DNA from: Streptomyces odontomachi
Lineage (GTDB): Bacteria > Actinomycetota > Actinomycetes > Streptomycetales > Streptomycetaceae
Direction of reading: 5' to 3'
Assembly: GCF_024435355.1 (NCBI RefSeq)
Contig: NZ_JAMJWG010000008.1
Coordinates: 124,001 to 188,000 of the forward strand
DNA: 64,000 nucleotides
Every line of letters starts with the position of its first letter. Position 1 is the stretch's first letter. Of this stretch, positions 8,174 to 17,878 are shown one piece after another. A program made the translations under genes and the position numbers. The notes beneath the pieces are model-generated. The model saw nothing but the letters and a program-made list of their open reading frames with translations, had not been told where the DNA came from and did not search any database.

Positions 8174-11100
8174 ATGCCTCGCTCGCCCATGTCACCCGTG
8201 GTCATCAGCCGTCGCCGGCTCCTGGAGGGAGGTGCCGCCGTGCTCGGCGCGCTCGCGCTGGGCGCGGGACCGGACGGCATGACGTCGGCGCACGCCGCGG
8301 CGGACGCCGCGCCACCCGAGTGGAACGGGGCCGTCGACCTGTTCCAGGTCGGCACCGAGTCCCCGCACACCACGCTCATGCCGTACGCGGACGTCACCCA
8401 GGCCCTCGCGGCAGACCGCACCCGCTCTCCGTTCCGCGTCGGCCTCGACGGCACCTGGAAGTTCGCGTACGCCGACCGTCCCGACGACCGGGACGAGGAC
8501 TTCTACCGCACGGACCTCGACGACGGCGACTGGGACTCGATCCCCGTCCCCTCGGTCTGGCAGAAGCAGGGCTACGACCGGCCGATCTACACCAACATCA
8601 CCTATCCGTACTGGGGCGCCAACGGCCTCGGCGAGGAACCGCAGCCGCCGGCCGCGCCGACCCGCTACAACCCCGTCGGCCAGTACCGGCGCACCTTCAC
8701 GGTCCCCGACAGCTGGCGGGAACGGCGGACGTTCCTGCACTTCGAAGGGGTCAAGTCCGCGCACTACGTGTGGATCAACGGCGAGTTGGTGGGCTACCAC
8801 GAGGACTCGTACACGCCCGCCGAGTACGACATCACCGACCATCTGAGACCCGGCACCAACCGGATCGCCGTCGAGGTCTACCGCTACAGCGACGGCGACT
8901 GGATGGAGGATCAGGACATGATCCGGCTGAGCGGCATCTTCCGCTCGGTCTACCTGTACTCCACGCCGCCCGTCCACCTGCGTGACTTCAAGCTCGACAC
9001 CCCGCTCTCCGACGGCTACGAGGCCGCCGACCTGGCGGTCACCGCCGACGTCCGCGCCTACGGCACCGGCGCTGACGGGCGGTACACCGTCGAGACCCAG
9101 CTCTACGACGCCCAGGGCCACCCCGTGTGGCCGCGTCCCTTGCAGCAGACCGCGGACCTCGCCTCCGCGCCCCGCGGCCAGGACGTCACCGTCCGGGCCT
9201 CAAAAGCCGTGCCGAACCCGAGACTCTGGTCGGCCGAGGACCCGTACCTCTACACGGCCGTGCTGCGCCTGCGTGACCCCGCGGGCAAGGTCACCGAGAC
9301 CCTGTCGCACCGCGTGGGCCTGCGCGAATTCGCGCTGAAGGACGGGCTGATGCGGATCAACGGCAAACGGGTCACCTTCCGCGGCACGAACCGCCACGAG
9401 ATGCACCCCGACCGCGGCACCGCCCTCACCCAGGCGGATCTGGTCAGGGACATGGAGATCATCAAGCGGCTCAACATGAACTCCGTCCGCACCTCGCACT
9501 ACCCGAACAACCCCCTGTGGCTCGAACTCGCCGACGCGTACGGCATCTACCTGGTCGGCGAGACCAACCTCGAGACCCACGGCATTCGCGACGAGTACCC
9601 GGGCGACCACCCGGACTGGACCAAGGCCTGCGTGCAGCGCGCCCAGAACATGGTCCACCGGGACAAGAACCACGCCTCCGTCGTCATCTGGTCGCTCGGC
9701 AACGAGGCGGGCAGCGGCTCCACGTTCACCGCGATGCACGACTGGATCCGCTCCTACGACCCCACCCGCGTGATCCAGTACGAGGGCGACGACCGGCCCG
9801 AGGTGAGCGACATCCGCTCCAGGATGTACGAGACGCCCGCCCGCGTGGAGGAGCGCGCCAAGGACGCCTCGGACACCCGGCCCTACGTCATGATCGAGTA
9901 CTGCCACGCGATGGGGAACTCCACCGGCAACTTCAAGGAGTACTGGGACCTCGTCCGCCGCTACGACGTCCTCCAGGGCGGCTGGATCTGGGACTTCGTC
10001 GACCAGTCCCTCACCTGGCCCACGCCGACGAGGAAGCTCGTCACCGAGCAGGGCCCGCTCGGGCTGCGCGGCGAGATCATCGCCGCCGGCGGCACGTTCG
10101 ACCGGGACAAGGGGGTCTCCGGCGCGACCGTCTTCTCCCGGGACACCCGCCTGGACCTCACGGGCTCGCTCACCCTGGAGGCCTGGGTCACCCCCAAGGC
10201 GATCGGCTACCACCAGCCCGTCATAGCCAAGGGCGACACCCACTACGCCCTGAAGCAGAACGGCGGCAGCCTGGAGTTCTTCATCTACTCCGGCGGGCAG
10301 TGGATCACCGCGACCTGGACGCTGCCGGACGACTGGACCGGCAGCGAGCACCACGTCGCCGGGGTCTTCGACGCGGACGGGGGCACGCTGACCCTCCACG
10401 TGGACGGTACGGTGCGGGCGACCCGCACGACCACGGCACGCCCGGACGCCAACACCGCCCCGCTCGCCCTCGCCACCGACGTCGACAACCCGACCCGCGA
10501 GTTCAGCGGCACCATCCGGCGGGCCCGGGTGTACGCCCGCGCGCTGAGCCCCGCCGACCTCGCCTCGGACGGGCGCGGGCCGGACGACGACGGGGTGCGG
10601 TTCTGGTTCGACGCCGGGTCCGCCGGGTTCGGCGAGCAGCGCCCCGGCGAGCGGACGTTCCTCTCGTACGGCGGCGACTGGTGCGACAACCCGAACGACG
10701 GAAACTTCGAGGCCGACGGCCTCGTCACCGCCGACCGCGCCCTCAACGGCAAGACCACCGAGGTCAAGCGGATCTACCAGTACATCGGCGTGAGCCGGGC
10801 CGACGACGCGGCGCCCGGCGCCGTGACCCTCACCAACGAGTACCTGTTCACCAACCTCCGTGCGTTCGACGCCTCCTGGCGGCTCGTCGCCGACGGAAAG
10901 CAGGTCGCGCACGGCACCCTCAGCCGCGAACAGCTCGATGTCGCCCCGCTCACCGGCAAGGACATCACCCTGCCGGTGCGACTGCCCGAGCGTCCGGCGC
11001 CCGGCACCGAGTACTTCCTCGAACTCTCCTTCACCACACGCGAGCCGCAGCCCTGGGCCAAGGAGGCCGGCTTCGAGGTGGCCCGAGCGCAGCTCGCGCT

Positions 11101-12070
11101 CGACGCGGGCAGCCCGGCCGTGGCACCGGTCCCGCTGCGGGGTGTCGCGAAGCCGCGGCTCGACGACGGCGACGACACGGTCAAGGTCTCCGGCCCCGAC
11201 TTCTCCGTCACCTTCTCCAAGGCGGACGGCGTCATCACCTCCTACGAGACCGGCGGCGTGTCCCTGATCGGCTCCGGCCCCGCCCCCCACTTCTGGCGGG
11301 CGCCGACCGACAACGACCACGGCACCGGCCAGCACACCCGCAACCAGACGTGGCGGGACGCCGGCGCCCGGCGCAAGGTGACCGGCGTGACGGTACGCCA
11401 GCTCGACGGCGGGGCGGTGGAGATCAAGGTCGCCGGCACCCTGCCGACCACCGTCGAGTCCACGTACACGACGACGTACACGGTGTTCGGCAACGGTGAG
11501 ATCGAGGTCGGCAACACGCTGCACCCCGGGGCGGATTCGCTGCCCTACATCCCGGAGGTCGGCACCCTGCTGTTCCTGCCGGGCCGCCTGGAGCACCTGC
11601 ACTACTACGGACGCGGGCCCGAGGAGAACTACTGGGACCGGCATGACGGCACCGACGTGGGCCTGTGGTCCGGGACCGTCTCCGGCCAGTGGACGCCGTA
11701 CATCCGCCCCCAGGAGAACGGCAACAGGACCGACGTCCGCTGGGTCGCCCTCACCGATGCGCGGGGAGCCGGCCTGCTGGCCTACGCCGAGCCCGGGTCG
11801 CTGGTGGAGTTCAACGCCTCGCACTTCACCCCCGAGGACCTGTCCGTCGGGGCCCGCCACGACTACCAGCTCACCCCGCGCGAGGACGTCGTCCTGCGCC
11901 TGAACCACCGGCAGATGGGTGTGGGCGGCGACAACAGCTGGGGCAGCCCCACGCACGACGCGTACAAACTGTTCGCGGACCGGGACTACGCATACACCTA
12001 CCGGCTGCGCCCGATCACGGACGTGAAGGAGGCCACGGCCCTGTCCCGGCGGCCGGCCGCCGCGGAGTAG
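8174..12070 (+). CDS. Secreted GH2 beta-galactosidase (LacZ-like) with LamG insertion
   Basis: 1298 residues. A Tat-type signal opens the protein (SRRRLLEGG followed by an Ala/Gly hydrophobic run ending AHAA). The GH2 sugar-binding, Ig-like and TIM-barrel domains follow, with acid/base Glu in SLGNEAGSG and nucleophile Glu in MIEYCHAMGN as in LacZ. After WDFVDQSL a LamG/concanavalin-like domain (about residues 648-795) interrupts the usual LacZ order; it is followed by the beta-sandwich and the C-terminal Bgal small-chain domain (FWRAPTDND, then YYGRGPEENYWDR). It should release galactose from oligosaccharides outside the cell, with the LamG domain perhaps binding polymer. ATG 8174 is preferred over 8168 because AGGAGGG lies 8 bases before it. 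A strong terminator follows. Confidence 0.93.
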   Translation: MPRSPMSPVVISRRRLLEGGAAVLGALALGAGPDGMTSAHAAADAAPPEWNGAVDLFQVGTESPHTTLMPYADVTQALAADRTRSPFRVGLDGTWKFAYADRPDDRDEDFYRTDLDDGDWDSIPVPSVWQKQGYDRPIYTNITYPYWGANGLGEEPQPPAAPTRYNPVGQYRRTFTVPDSWRERRTFLHFEGVKSAHYVWINGELVGYHEDSYTPAEYDITDHLRPGTNRIAVEVYRYSDGDWMEDQDMIRLSGIFRSVYLYSTPPVHLRDFKLDTPLSDGYEAADLAVTADVRAYGTGADGRYTVETQLYDAQGHPVWPRPLQQTADLASAPRGQDVTVRASKAVPNPRLWSAEDPYLYTAVLRLRDPAGKVTETLSHRVGLREFALKDGLMRINGKRVTFRGTNRHEMHPDRGTALTQADLVRDMEIIKRLNMNSVRTSHYPNNPLWLELADAYGIYLVGETNLETHGIRDEYPGDHPDWTKACVQRAQNMVHRDKNHASVVIWSLGNEAGSGSTFTAMHDWIRSYDPTRVIQYEGDDRPEVSDIRSRMYETPARVEERAKDASDTRPYVMIEYCHAMGNSTGNFKEYWDLVRRYDVLQGGWIWDFVDQSLTWPTPTRKLVTEQGPLGLRGEIIAAGGTFDRDKGVSGATVFSRDTRLDLTGSLTLEAWVTPKAIGYHQPVIAKGDTHYALKQNGGSLEFFIYSGGQWITATWTLPDDWTGSEHHVAGVFDADGGTLTLHVDGTVRATRTTTARPDANTAPLALATDVDNPTREFSGTIRRARVYARALSPADLASDGRGPDDDGVRFWFDAGSAGFGEQRPGERTFLSYGGDWCDNPNDGNFEADGLVTADRALNGKTTEVKRIYQYIGVSRADDAAPGAVTLTNEYLFTNLRAFDASWRLVADGKQVAHGTLSREQLDVAPLTGKDITLPVRLPERPAPGTEYFLELSFTTREPQPWAKEAGFEVARAQLALDAGSPAVAPVPLRGVAKPRLDDGDDTVKVSGPDFSVTFSKADGVITSYETGGVSLIGSGPAPHFWRAPTDNDHGTGQHTRNQTWRDAGARRKVTGVTVRQLDGGAVEIKVAGTLPTTVESTYTTTYTVFGNGEIEVGNTLHPGADSLPYIPEVGTLLFLPGRLEHLHYYGRGPEENYWDRHDGTDVGLWSGTVSGQWTPYIRPQENGNRTDVRWVALTDARGAGLLAYAEPGSLVEFNASHFTPEDLSVGARHDYQLTPREDVVLRLNHRQMGVGGDNSWGSPTHDAYKLFADRDYAYTYRLRPITDVKEATALSRRPAAAE

Positions 12071-12128
12071 CCGGCGCGCCCCACGGATGGACGGCTGCCG
12101 TCGTGTCGCGCTCCGCGACCACGGCGAT

Positions 12129-12164
12129 GCCCCGGGCCCGGCGTCATCCGGCCGGGCCCGGGGC
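12129..12164. terminator. Strong bidirectional terminator between GH2 and GH5 genes
   Basis: A perfect 14-bp GC-only stem (GCCCCGGGCCCGGC, 12129-12142, with its complement at 12151-12164) around an 8-nt loop, followed by CTCTTTC. It lies between two convergent genes. Confidence 0.9.
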
Positions 12165-12210
12165 TCTTTCGCGCTGGTCGGTCAGGTGGGACGGCGGAAC
12201 CAGGGTGCCG

Positions 12211-13416
12211 TCAGCCGCTGACGCCGCTCATGATGGCGTCGATGATGCCCTGCTGGGTCACGGCGTGGGTGTTCCGGTCGAACAGCCCCAACCCGTACTG
12301 TCCGTTGAACCCGTTGTCCCAGTACACCGCGGCTGCTCCGTACTTCTTGGCAGCGGCCGTGACGGTGTGCGCGTAGTCCTGACGGCACTTGCTGTTCAAC
12401 GAGTCGTACGACGACTTGTCGATCGAACCGTATTCACCGACGACCACCGGGTAACCCTGCACGACGAACTTGTCGTGCACCTTCTTGAACTGCCCGTCCA
12501 GATAGTCTTCCTGTCCCCAGGTCGACGTTTTCGACGAGTTGGTCGCCGAGGGACCCCACTGCGTGATGGTCCCGCTCTCGTCTCCGGCGAAGTCCCAGGG
12601 GTCGTAGTAGTGAACGGAGATCATGATCCTCTTCTCGTCGCTGGGGATGGACGAGGACCGGTACTGATCACTCGGAATCGCGAAGCCGTAGTCTCCGACG
12701 GTGTAATCGATGTTCGTGTTCCAACCGGGCACGAGCAACCACCGTGAACTGTTGTTCCCGCCGGCCTGCCGCACGGTGTCCACGAAGATCTGGTTGTACG
12801 CGTTTATGTTCGAGTAGCACGGCTGGGTCGGATTGCCGTACTGACCGTCGAACTCCTCGTTCATGGACTCCATGATCAGGTGATCGTCGTAGCCCTGGAA
12901 CTTGGTCGCGATCTGCTGCCAGACCTTCTGGTACTTGGCCTTGATCGTGGTCTGGTCGGATGAATCACAGATCAGCCAGGAACCGCCGACTGACTTGTAG
13001 CCGTCGCCATGCATGTTGATCAGCACATACATGCCCTGGTCGTAGGCGTAGTCGACGACTTGCTGGACCCTGTTCAGCCAGGAGGAGTCAATCGTGTAGT
13101 TCGGACCGGACCCTATGTCGTTCAGATAGGACACCGGTATCCGGATTGTCTTGAACCCGGCCGCCTTCACCTTGTCTATGAGACTTTGCGTGACGGCTGG
13201 ATTACCCCACGCCGTTTCGCTGGGCACTCCATTGGAGTTGGCCTCCAGCTGGTTCCCCAGATTCCAGCCTGCACCCATGTCGGCAATGATCTCCGAGGCG
13301 CTTGCCTGCGCCGTGGCATGGGCCGGCGTCTGGCTCACCAGACCGGTCAGGGATACGACCGCCGTCAACACGACGGCAATGAGGATGGTTCTGATCCGCC
13401 TTACTGCTGAAACCAC
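12211..13416 (-). CDS. Secreted GH5 endoglucanase (cellulase)
   Basis: 401 residues. A Sec-type signal (Arg-rich start, then ILIAVVLTAVVSLTGLV, cleavage near AHA) leads into a GH5 barrel: MGAGWNLGNQLEA, KTIRIPVSY, INMHGDGY, acid/base Glu in MESMNEEFDG, HYYDPWDF, and nucleophile Glu in VVVGEYGSID. There is no carbohydrate-binding module. Secretion and fold indicate hydrolysis of beta-1,4-glucans outside the cell. The GTG at 13416 is chosen because GAGAGGA lies about 6 bases upstream and the signal peptide begins there; the frame is open 35 codons further but those look non-coding. I searched upstream for a CebR-type palindrome (TGGGAGCGCTCCCA) and did not find one. Confidence 0.92.
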   Translation of the reverse strand: MVSAVRRIRTILIAVVLTAVVSLTGLVSQTPAHATAQASASEIIADMGAGWNLGNQLEANSNGVPSETAWGNPAVTQSLIDKVKAAGFKTIRIPVSYLNDIGSGPNYTIDSSWLNRVQQVVDYAYDQGMYVLINMHGDGYKSVGGSWLICDSSDQTTIKAKYQKVWQQIATKFQGYDDHLIMESMNEEFDGQYGNPTQPCYSNINAYNQIFVDTVRQAGGNNSSRWLLVPGWNTNIDYTVGDYGFAIPSDQYRSSSIPSDEKRIMISVHYYDPWDFAGDESGTITQWGPSATNSSKTSTWGQEDYLDGQFKKVHDKFVVQGYPVVVGEYGSIDKSSYDSLNSKCRQDYAHTVTAAAKKYGAAAVYWDNGFNGQYGLGLFDRNTHAVTQQGIIDAIMSGVSG

Positions 13417-14101
13417 CGGTATTTCCTCTCTTTCGGCCTTGAGGGACCAGAACATGCCTGACATGGCGCGGTGGTGTGCACGGCATGGATCGGGGCCCCG
13501 ATGCACCGTCAGCAGCCGCACGCCTACCCCCGCGTCGCGTCGACCGCGGGCGTGCCCAACCCCTGAAAGGCCACACCCACGAAGACCCTCAACCCGGGAG
13601 GGGCAGTCCCGGGGCGGACGGGCGCGGCTCGATCAATGACTCTGCATTCAAGGGGAATTACCGGACACGGGAGGCATAGCCTCCAATAGCGCACAGCATG
13701 TGACCGTGTACAGTCAACTATAGGGGATCCGATCGCCCACGGACGATGGTTTCAGGTCTTGGGCAGCGACCAGGGCGAACGTTCCCTCCGCGCGTCCGAG
13801 GCAGCGCTGACCCGGCAGGCCCATCCAGCTACGTGCCCCGCCTGCCGAGAACGCCATCCGCACAGCTCAGCGGCGCGCCCGGCGTCGCGACAGAATGAGC
13901 CTCGCGCCGCTTCGTCCCGCCTGCCTGACCGCCACCAATACGATCGCCGTGCTGCGGCTACTACCGGACGAGTCCGCAACACGAAGACAATCCGGACAGC
14001 ACACACACGGGAGTGACCACTCATACACACTGGCCGGCCAGCGCCACAGACCGCCTCAACACAGACACGGAAAGCACCCAGCGCGCCCCTCTCGCTCGGG
14101 C
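13417..14101. other. 685-bp intergenic region
   Basis: No convincing gene. It contains the promoter side of the GH5 gene and a relatively AT-rich stretch around 13640-13725. The open frames here lack start sites, have poor codon bias and resemble no family. Confidence 0.5.
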
Positions 14102-14407
14102 TCAGGCAGCATCGCCGAAACTGATGTGCAGAGGCTGCTCGAGCGCAGCGGCAACGCGCAGCAGGGTACGAGTGGACGGCAACGTGAGGCTGGTCTCCAG
14201 CCGGGCGATGGCCGGCTGCGACATCCCCGCCCGCCGCGCCAGCTCCGCCTGCGACCAACCCTTCTCGGTGCGTCGACGGTAGACGGAACGGCCGATCTCG
14301 ATCGCCAGGCCGGTCTCGTCGTAGACCCGCCGCCCCTCCGGTCCGAGATCATCGCCTACCCCCGAGAGCTTCTTGGCCCGGCGGGTCTTCCAGGTGGCGT
14401 GCTTCAC
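14102..14407 (-). CDS. HigA-like XRE-family antitoxin
   Basis: 101 residues with a C-terminal helix-turn-helix: GLAIEIGRSVYRRRTEKGWS, then AELARRAGMSQPAIARLE, as in Cro/C1-type and HigA antitoxins. Such antitoxins bind their toxin and repress their own operon. The GTG start overlaps the stop of the preceding gene (GTGA), the usual arrangement for toxin-first HigBA operons. That preceding gene is only a degraded remnant here, so this antitoxin appears orphaned. It may still repress its promoter or counteract a toxin encoded elsewhere. Confidence 0.8.
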   Translation of the reverse strand: MKHATWKTRRAKKLSGVGDDLGPEGRRVYDETGLAIEIGRSVYRRRTEKGWSQAELARRAGMSQPAIARLETSLTLPSTRTLLRVAAALEQPLHISFGDAA

Positions 14408-14661
14408 AGCTCCTCCTCCTTCACAGCCCTGTCGTAGACCTCGTGCTCCTCGGCAGGCACGTGCCTGGCCTCGCATTCTTCCTGCGCTCGTCGCGCGCGC
14501 TGTACCTCCGCGGTCTCTTGCATCCGCGTCTTGCGGAACACGGTCCTGCATCGCCTCGACCAACCATCCGTGCCCGTAGATCCGCGGCCATGCTCCGCGT
14601 ACTCGGCGTCAGGCTGGGGCGGGCCACCGGCAAGGTGTCGGCGGTCGCCGAGGCCGGGCAC
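14404..14661 (-). pseudogene. HigB/RelE-like toxin remnant
   Basis: Only the last 45 or so codons look like protein: TVFRKTRMQETAEVQRARRA followed by QEECEARH, as in the C-terminus of actinobacterial HigB (DUF891/Gp49-like) toxins, ending four bases into the antitoxin gene. Upstream, the frame loses all similarity, and the expected N-terminal toxin core (the ...ELRF... strand region) cannot be found in any single frame. The toxin therefore appears inactivated by deletion and frameshift. Confidence in the family rests on the C-terminal motif and the gene order. Confidence 0.55.
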
Positions 14662-14948
14662 CAGCCACGTCGAAGGGCAGTCACCGACGACCTGCCCGAG
14701 CGCCGACCTTCACGATCGACGCTGGCGACGTCAACGACTGCACCCAATTCGAGGATGGCATGACTAACTGTCAGGTCTTCCGGCAACGTGAGGCCGAGCG
14801 CGTCCGTCAGGACGAGCACGCGACGGGTTCGCCGCCCGCGGTCCACACCCTGCCCCTACGTTATGATCCGCCCGGTGCCGGCCATGAGCGGTCATGACTT
14901 GGGGGTTACGGCGGGCCTGTGCGGCCCGGTCCGAGTAAAACTGTCACC

Positions 14949-17798
14949 ATGTCACATGACACCTGTCGCAAGAGACGTGCGGGGCGTTCGCTCCGCGTCG
15001 CCGCCGTGCTCGTCCTCGGGGCCCTGAGCCTCACCCAGGTCGACGGGGCCGCCGCCGCGGACGAGCCGGCCGCCGCCCACCATTGGTCCGTCACGCGTGT
15101 CGCGGGCGGCTTCCGCGTCACCCTCGATCTCGACAAACCCCTCCCCATGACCGCCGGAGTTCCCACCCTCTCGGCGGACGGCACCCTCCTCGGCCCTGCC
15201 ACGGAGTCGGCCGACGGCACCTTACTTTCCCTCGTCACCACCGATCCCTCGGTGCTGCACGCGACCTCGGTGACCACCGACGCCGTCACCACGCCGTCCG
15301 ACACCGGCCCGGCGTCCCCCGCCCACCCCCCGGCCGCGCCCGAGGCCCCCGAGGCGTCGAAGACGCTTTCGGTGGACCCGTCGGAACCCGGTCCCCACCA
15401 TGTCTCCGAGGCCGTCTACGACTTCGGCGACGAAGCGATACCCCTGCTCAACATAGGCGGCGTCCGGGGCGAGCTGAAGGGCAAGGTCTACCTGCCCGAC
15501 GGCACCGGCAGAAAGCCTGTCGTGATCTTCGAGCACGGCCGCCACACCCCGTGCTACGGGCCGGACGAGCCCAACCCGGCCGGCTGGCCCTGCCGCACCT
15601 CGCCCGACAGCACGGAACAGGTCTGGCCCATCCCCAGCTTTGAGGGGTACGACGCGCCCGCCCGCGCCCTCGCGAGCAACGGATACGCCGTCATCTCCGT
15701 GTCGGCCAACGCGATCAACGCCACCGACAACCAACTCGCCGCCGACTACGGCGCCCAGGCCCGCGGCGAGCTGATCCTCGACACCCTGCGGATGCTGAAG
15801 AAGGCCGACGCCCAGGAGAACGTCGTCTACCACGACGCGTTCACCGACCGCGACGTCAGCCTCGCGCAGGCGCTCGACGGCGACATCACGCCGTCCGACC
15901 TCGCCGGCAAGCTCGATCTGCAAGACGTCGGCATCATGGGGCACTCCCGCGGTGGCGAGGGCGTCGTGGCCGCCGCCACGCTCAACGACGCCCTGCCCGT
16001 CTCCGACCAGTTCGGGATCAAGGCGGTGCTGCCGCTGGCGCCCGTCGACTACGACCGGATCTCCCTGCCGAACGCGGCGACGGCGACGGTGCTGCCGTAC
16101 TGCGACGGCGACGTGGAGAACCTGATGGGCCAGCACATCGTCGACGACTCGCGGCACGCCTTCGACGACAACGTGCTGCGCTCCGCGGTGCTCGTGATGG
16201 GCACCAACCACAACTTCTTCAACACCATCTGGACGCCGGGCGGCTTCCCCGCCGAGACCGCCGACGACTGGACGACGCTGGCCCCGAACGCCGACGACCC
16301 CGTGTGCGACCCCTCGTCCGCCACCACGACCCGGCTCACCCCCCAGCAGCAGGTCGCCGTCGGCACCGCCTACGTCTCGGGCTTCTTCAGGCTCACGCTC
16401 GGCGAGGAGGAGCAGTTCCAGCCGATGTTCGACGGCTCGGACGCGATACCGCCCTCGACATCGTTCGCGCACATCAGCGTGGCTGCCACCCAGCCCGCGA
16501 AGTCCCGCGTCGACATCGCCACCTTCGAGCACGCCTCCGACGCGGTCGGCACCACCGGTGACGCCACCGCCGAGGTCTGCGAGAGCATGGGCGGCACCGG
16601 AGGCGTCACGCTCGAGCAGCCGCTGCCGTTCTGCTCCACCACCCTCAACGAGGCCGCGGTGCCGCACTGGTCACCGGCCCTGTGGGCGTGGAACGTGCCG
16701 GCCTCGCCGATGCTGCACATGAAGTGGACGTCGGCGAGCGGCCAGGTGAGCGTGGCGGTTCCGGCGGACGCGCGGGACGTGAGCTCGTTCCAGCAGGTGT
16801 CGGTGAAGATGGCCGCGGACGAAGCGGTGGCCACCGGGACCGACCTGGCGGTCACCGTCGCGGACGGCTCCGGGCACACGTGGTCCTCGCCCGTCTCCGC
16901 GCTCAACCCGGCGGCGGTGACCCGGATGCCGGGAGTCAGCTCGCCGTGGCTGCGCAAGGTGATCCTGCAACAGGTGACCATCCCGACGTCCGCGCTGGAG
17001 GGCCTGAACCTGAAGGACGTACGCGAGGTGCGGTTCTCCGCGACGAAGGACGCTCCCTCGGGCGGCGTCTACCTCTCCGACCTCTCGGTGGAGGACCGGG
17101 CGGTCGGCGCGCGGGTTCCCGAGCAGCAGGCGGGTGTCGACGTGGCACCTGCCCGCGTCGACGAGGGATCCGGGTCCGGCACCGCCGAGGTGGCCGCCGT
17201 GCTGTCCCGACCGGTGGACCATCCGGTCACCGCGTACGTCAGCGCGTTCGGCGCGGTGGACGGCAGGGCCGGGGACGCCATGCACGAGGTGACCTTCGCC
17301 CCGGGGCAGGTGTGCGTCGCGGTGCGGGTTCCCACGTACGGCGACACCCAGCGGAGCGCCACGGCGACCACGTCGTTCAAGGTCTCGGCGACCGACGTGT
17401 CCGGGGCGGTCATGGGCGACAAGGGCTTCGGCACCCTCACCGTGCGCGAGGACGACGGGGTCATCGCCGGCGACCCGGCGCCCGAGTTCGGCGTCCCCGG
17501 TGACGCCTGCGCCGAGTACGCGGCCTCGCGTACGCCGGGCACCCTCGACGTCGACGGCACCGTCACGGCCGGTACCACCACGCCCGTGACGGCACGCGGC
17601 TACCGGTCCGGCGAAAGCGTCGAGTTCCGCCTCGGTGAGGTGACGCTGGGCAGGGCGGTTGCGGACTCCGACGGCACGGTGACCTTCACGGCGCGGATAC
17701 CGGCGGACACCCCCGTCGGCGCGACGACGCTGACGGCGACCGGCGCCGGTTCCGCACACAGTGACACGGCGACGGTGCAGGTGCGCGCCGCGGGCTGA
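14949..17798 (+). CDS. Large secreted alpha/beta-hydrolase with Calx-beta-like and Ig-like C-terminal domains
   Basis: 949 residues. The signal peptide has a KRR n-region and a hydrophobic stretch (VAAVLVLGALSL) with likely cleavage after GAAAA. The hydrolase domain (about 150-480) shows KPVVIFEHGRHTPCYG for the oxyanion-hole strand and the nucleophile elbow GHSRGGEG; candidate acid and His residues are in the LAPVDYD and GTNHNFF segments. A beta-rich middle region, a Calx-beta-like domain (about 725-860) and a final Ig-like repeat (VTARGYRSGESVEFRLGE) follow. It is probably an extracellular esterase, lipase or peptidase-like enzyme; the substrate is unknown. ATG 14949 begins the signal peptide; a GTG 30 bases earlier is also in frame. 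A 20-bp stem terminator follows. Confidence 0.85.
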   Translation: MSHDTCRKRRAGRSLRVAAVLVLGALSLTQVDGAAAADEPAAAHHWSVTRVAGGFRVTLDLDKPLPMTAGVPTLSADGTLLGPATESADGTLLSLVTTDPSVLHATSVTTDAVTTPSDTGPASPAHPPAAPEAPEASKTLSVDPSEPGPHHVSEAVYDFGDEAIPLLNIGGVRGELKGKVYLPDGTGRKPVVIFEHGRHTPCYGPDEPNPAGWPCRTSPDSTEQVWPIPSFEGYDAPARALASNGYAVISVSANAINATDNQLAADYGAQARGELILDTLRMLKKADAQENVVYHDAFTDRDVSLAQALDGDITPSDLAGKLDLQDVGIMGHSRGGEGVVAAATLNDALPVSDQFGIKAVLPLAPVDYDRISLPNAATATVLPYCDGDVENLMGQHIVDDSRHAFDDNVLRSAVLVMGTNHNFFNTIWTPGGFPAETADDWTTLAPNADDPVCDPSSATTTRLTPQQQVAVGTAYVSGFFRLTLGEEEQFQPMFDGSDAIPPSTSFAHISVAATQPAKSRVDIATFEHASDAVGTTGDATAEVCESMGGTGGVTLEQPLPFCSTTLNEAAVPHWSPALWAWNVPASPMLHMKWTSASGQVSVAVPADARDVSSFQQVSVKMAADEAVATGTDLAVTVADGSGHTWSSPVSALNPAAVTRMPGVSSPWLRKVILQQVTIPTSALEGLNLKDVREVRFSATKDAPSGGVYLSDLSVEDRAVGARVPEQQAGVDVAPARVDEGSGSGTAEVAAVLSRPVDHPVTAYVSAFGAVDGRAGDAMHEVTFAPGQVCVAVRVPTYGDTQRSATATTSFKVSATDVSGAVMGDKGFGTLTVREDDGVIAGDPAPEFGVPGDACAEYAASRTPGTLDVDGTVTAGTTTPVTARGYRSGESVEFRLGEVTLGRAVADSDGTVTFTARIPADTPVGATTLTATGAGSAHSDTATVQVRAAG

Positions 17799-17832
17799 CA
17801 CGAAGTAGGCCGGCCCACCGGCCGGCCGCCCA

Positions 17833-17878
17833 CCGGACACCCTCTGGCCTGCTCTTATGCAGGCCAGAGGGTGTCCGG
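17833..17878. terminator. Exceptionally long perfect terminator hairpin
   Basis: The arms are 17833-17852 and 17859-17878: 20 bp of perfect pairing (CCGGACACCCTCTGGCCTGC and its complement) around the 6-nt loop TCTTAT. It lies 35 bp after the hydrolase stop codon. Confidence 0.93.

Noticed and set aside
9200..11956. A 918-codon open frame antisense to the GH2 gene.
   Set aside because: It mirrors the codon bias of the real gene on the other strand, shows no domains, and the sense frame has clear GH2 catalytic motifs.
13417..13740. Looked for a CebR-type cellulose operator before the GH5 gene.
   Set aside because: No TGGGAGCGCTCCCA-like palindrome is present.
13752..14258. Open frames on both strands between the GH5 and antitoxin genes.
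   Set aside because: No ribosome binding sites, no family similarity, overlapping each other in several frames.
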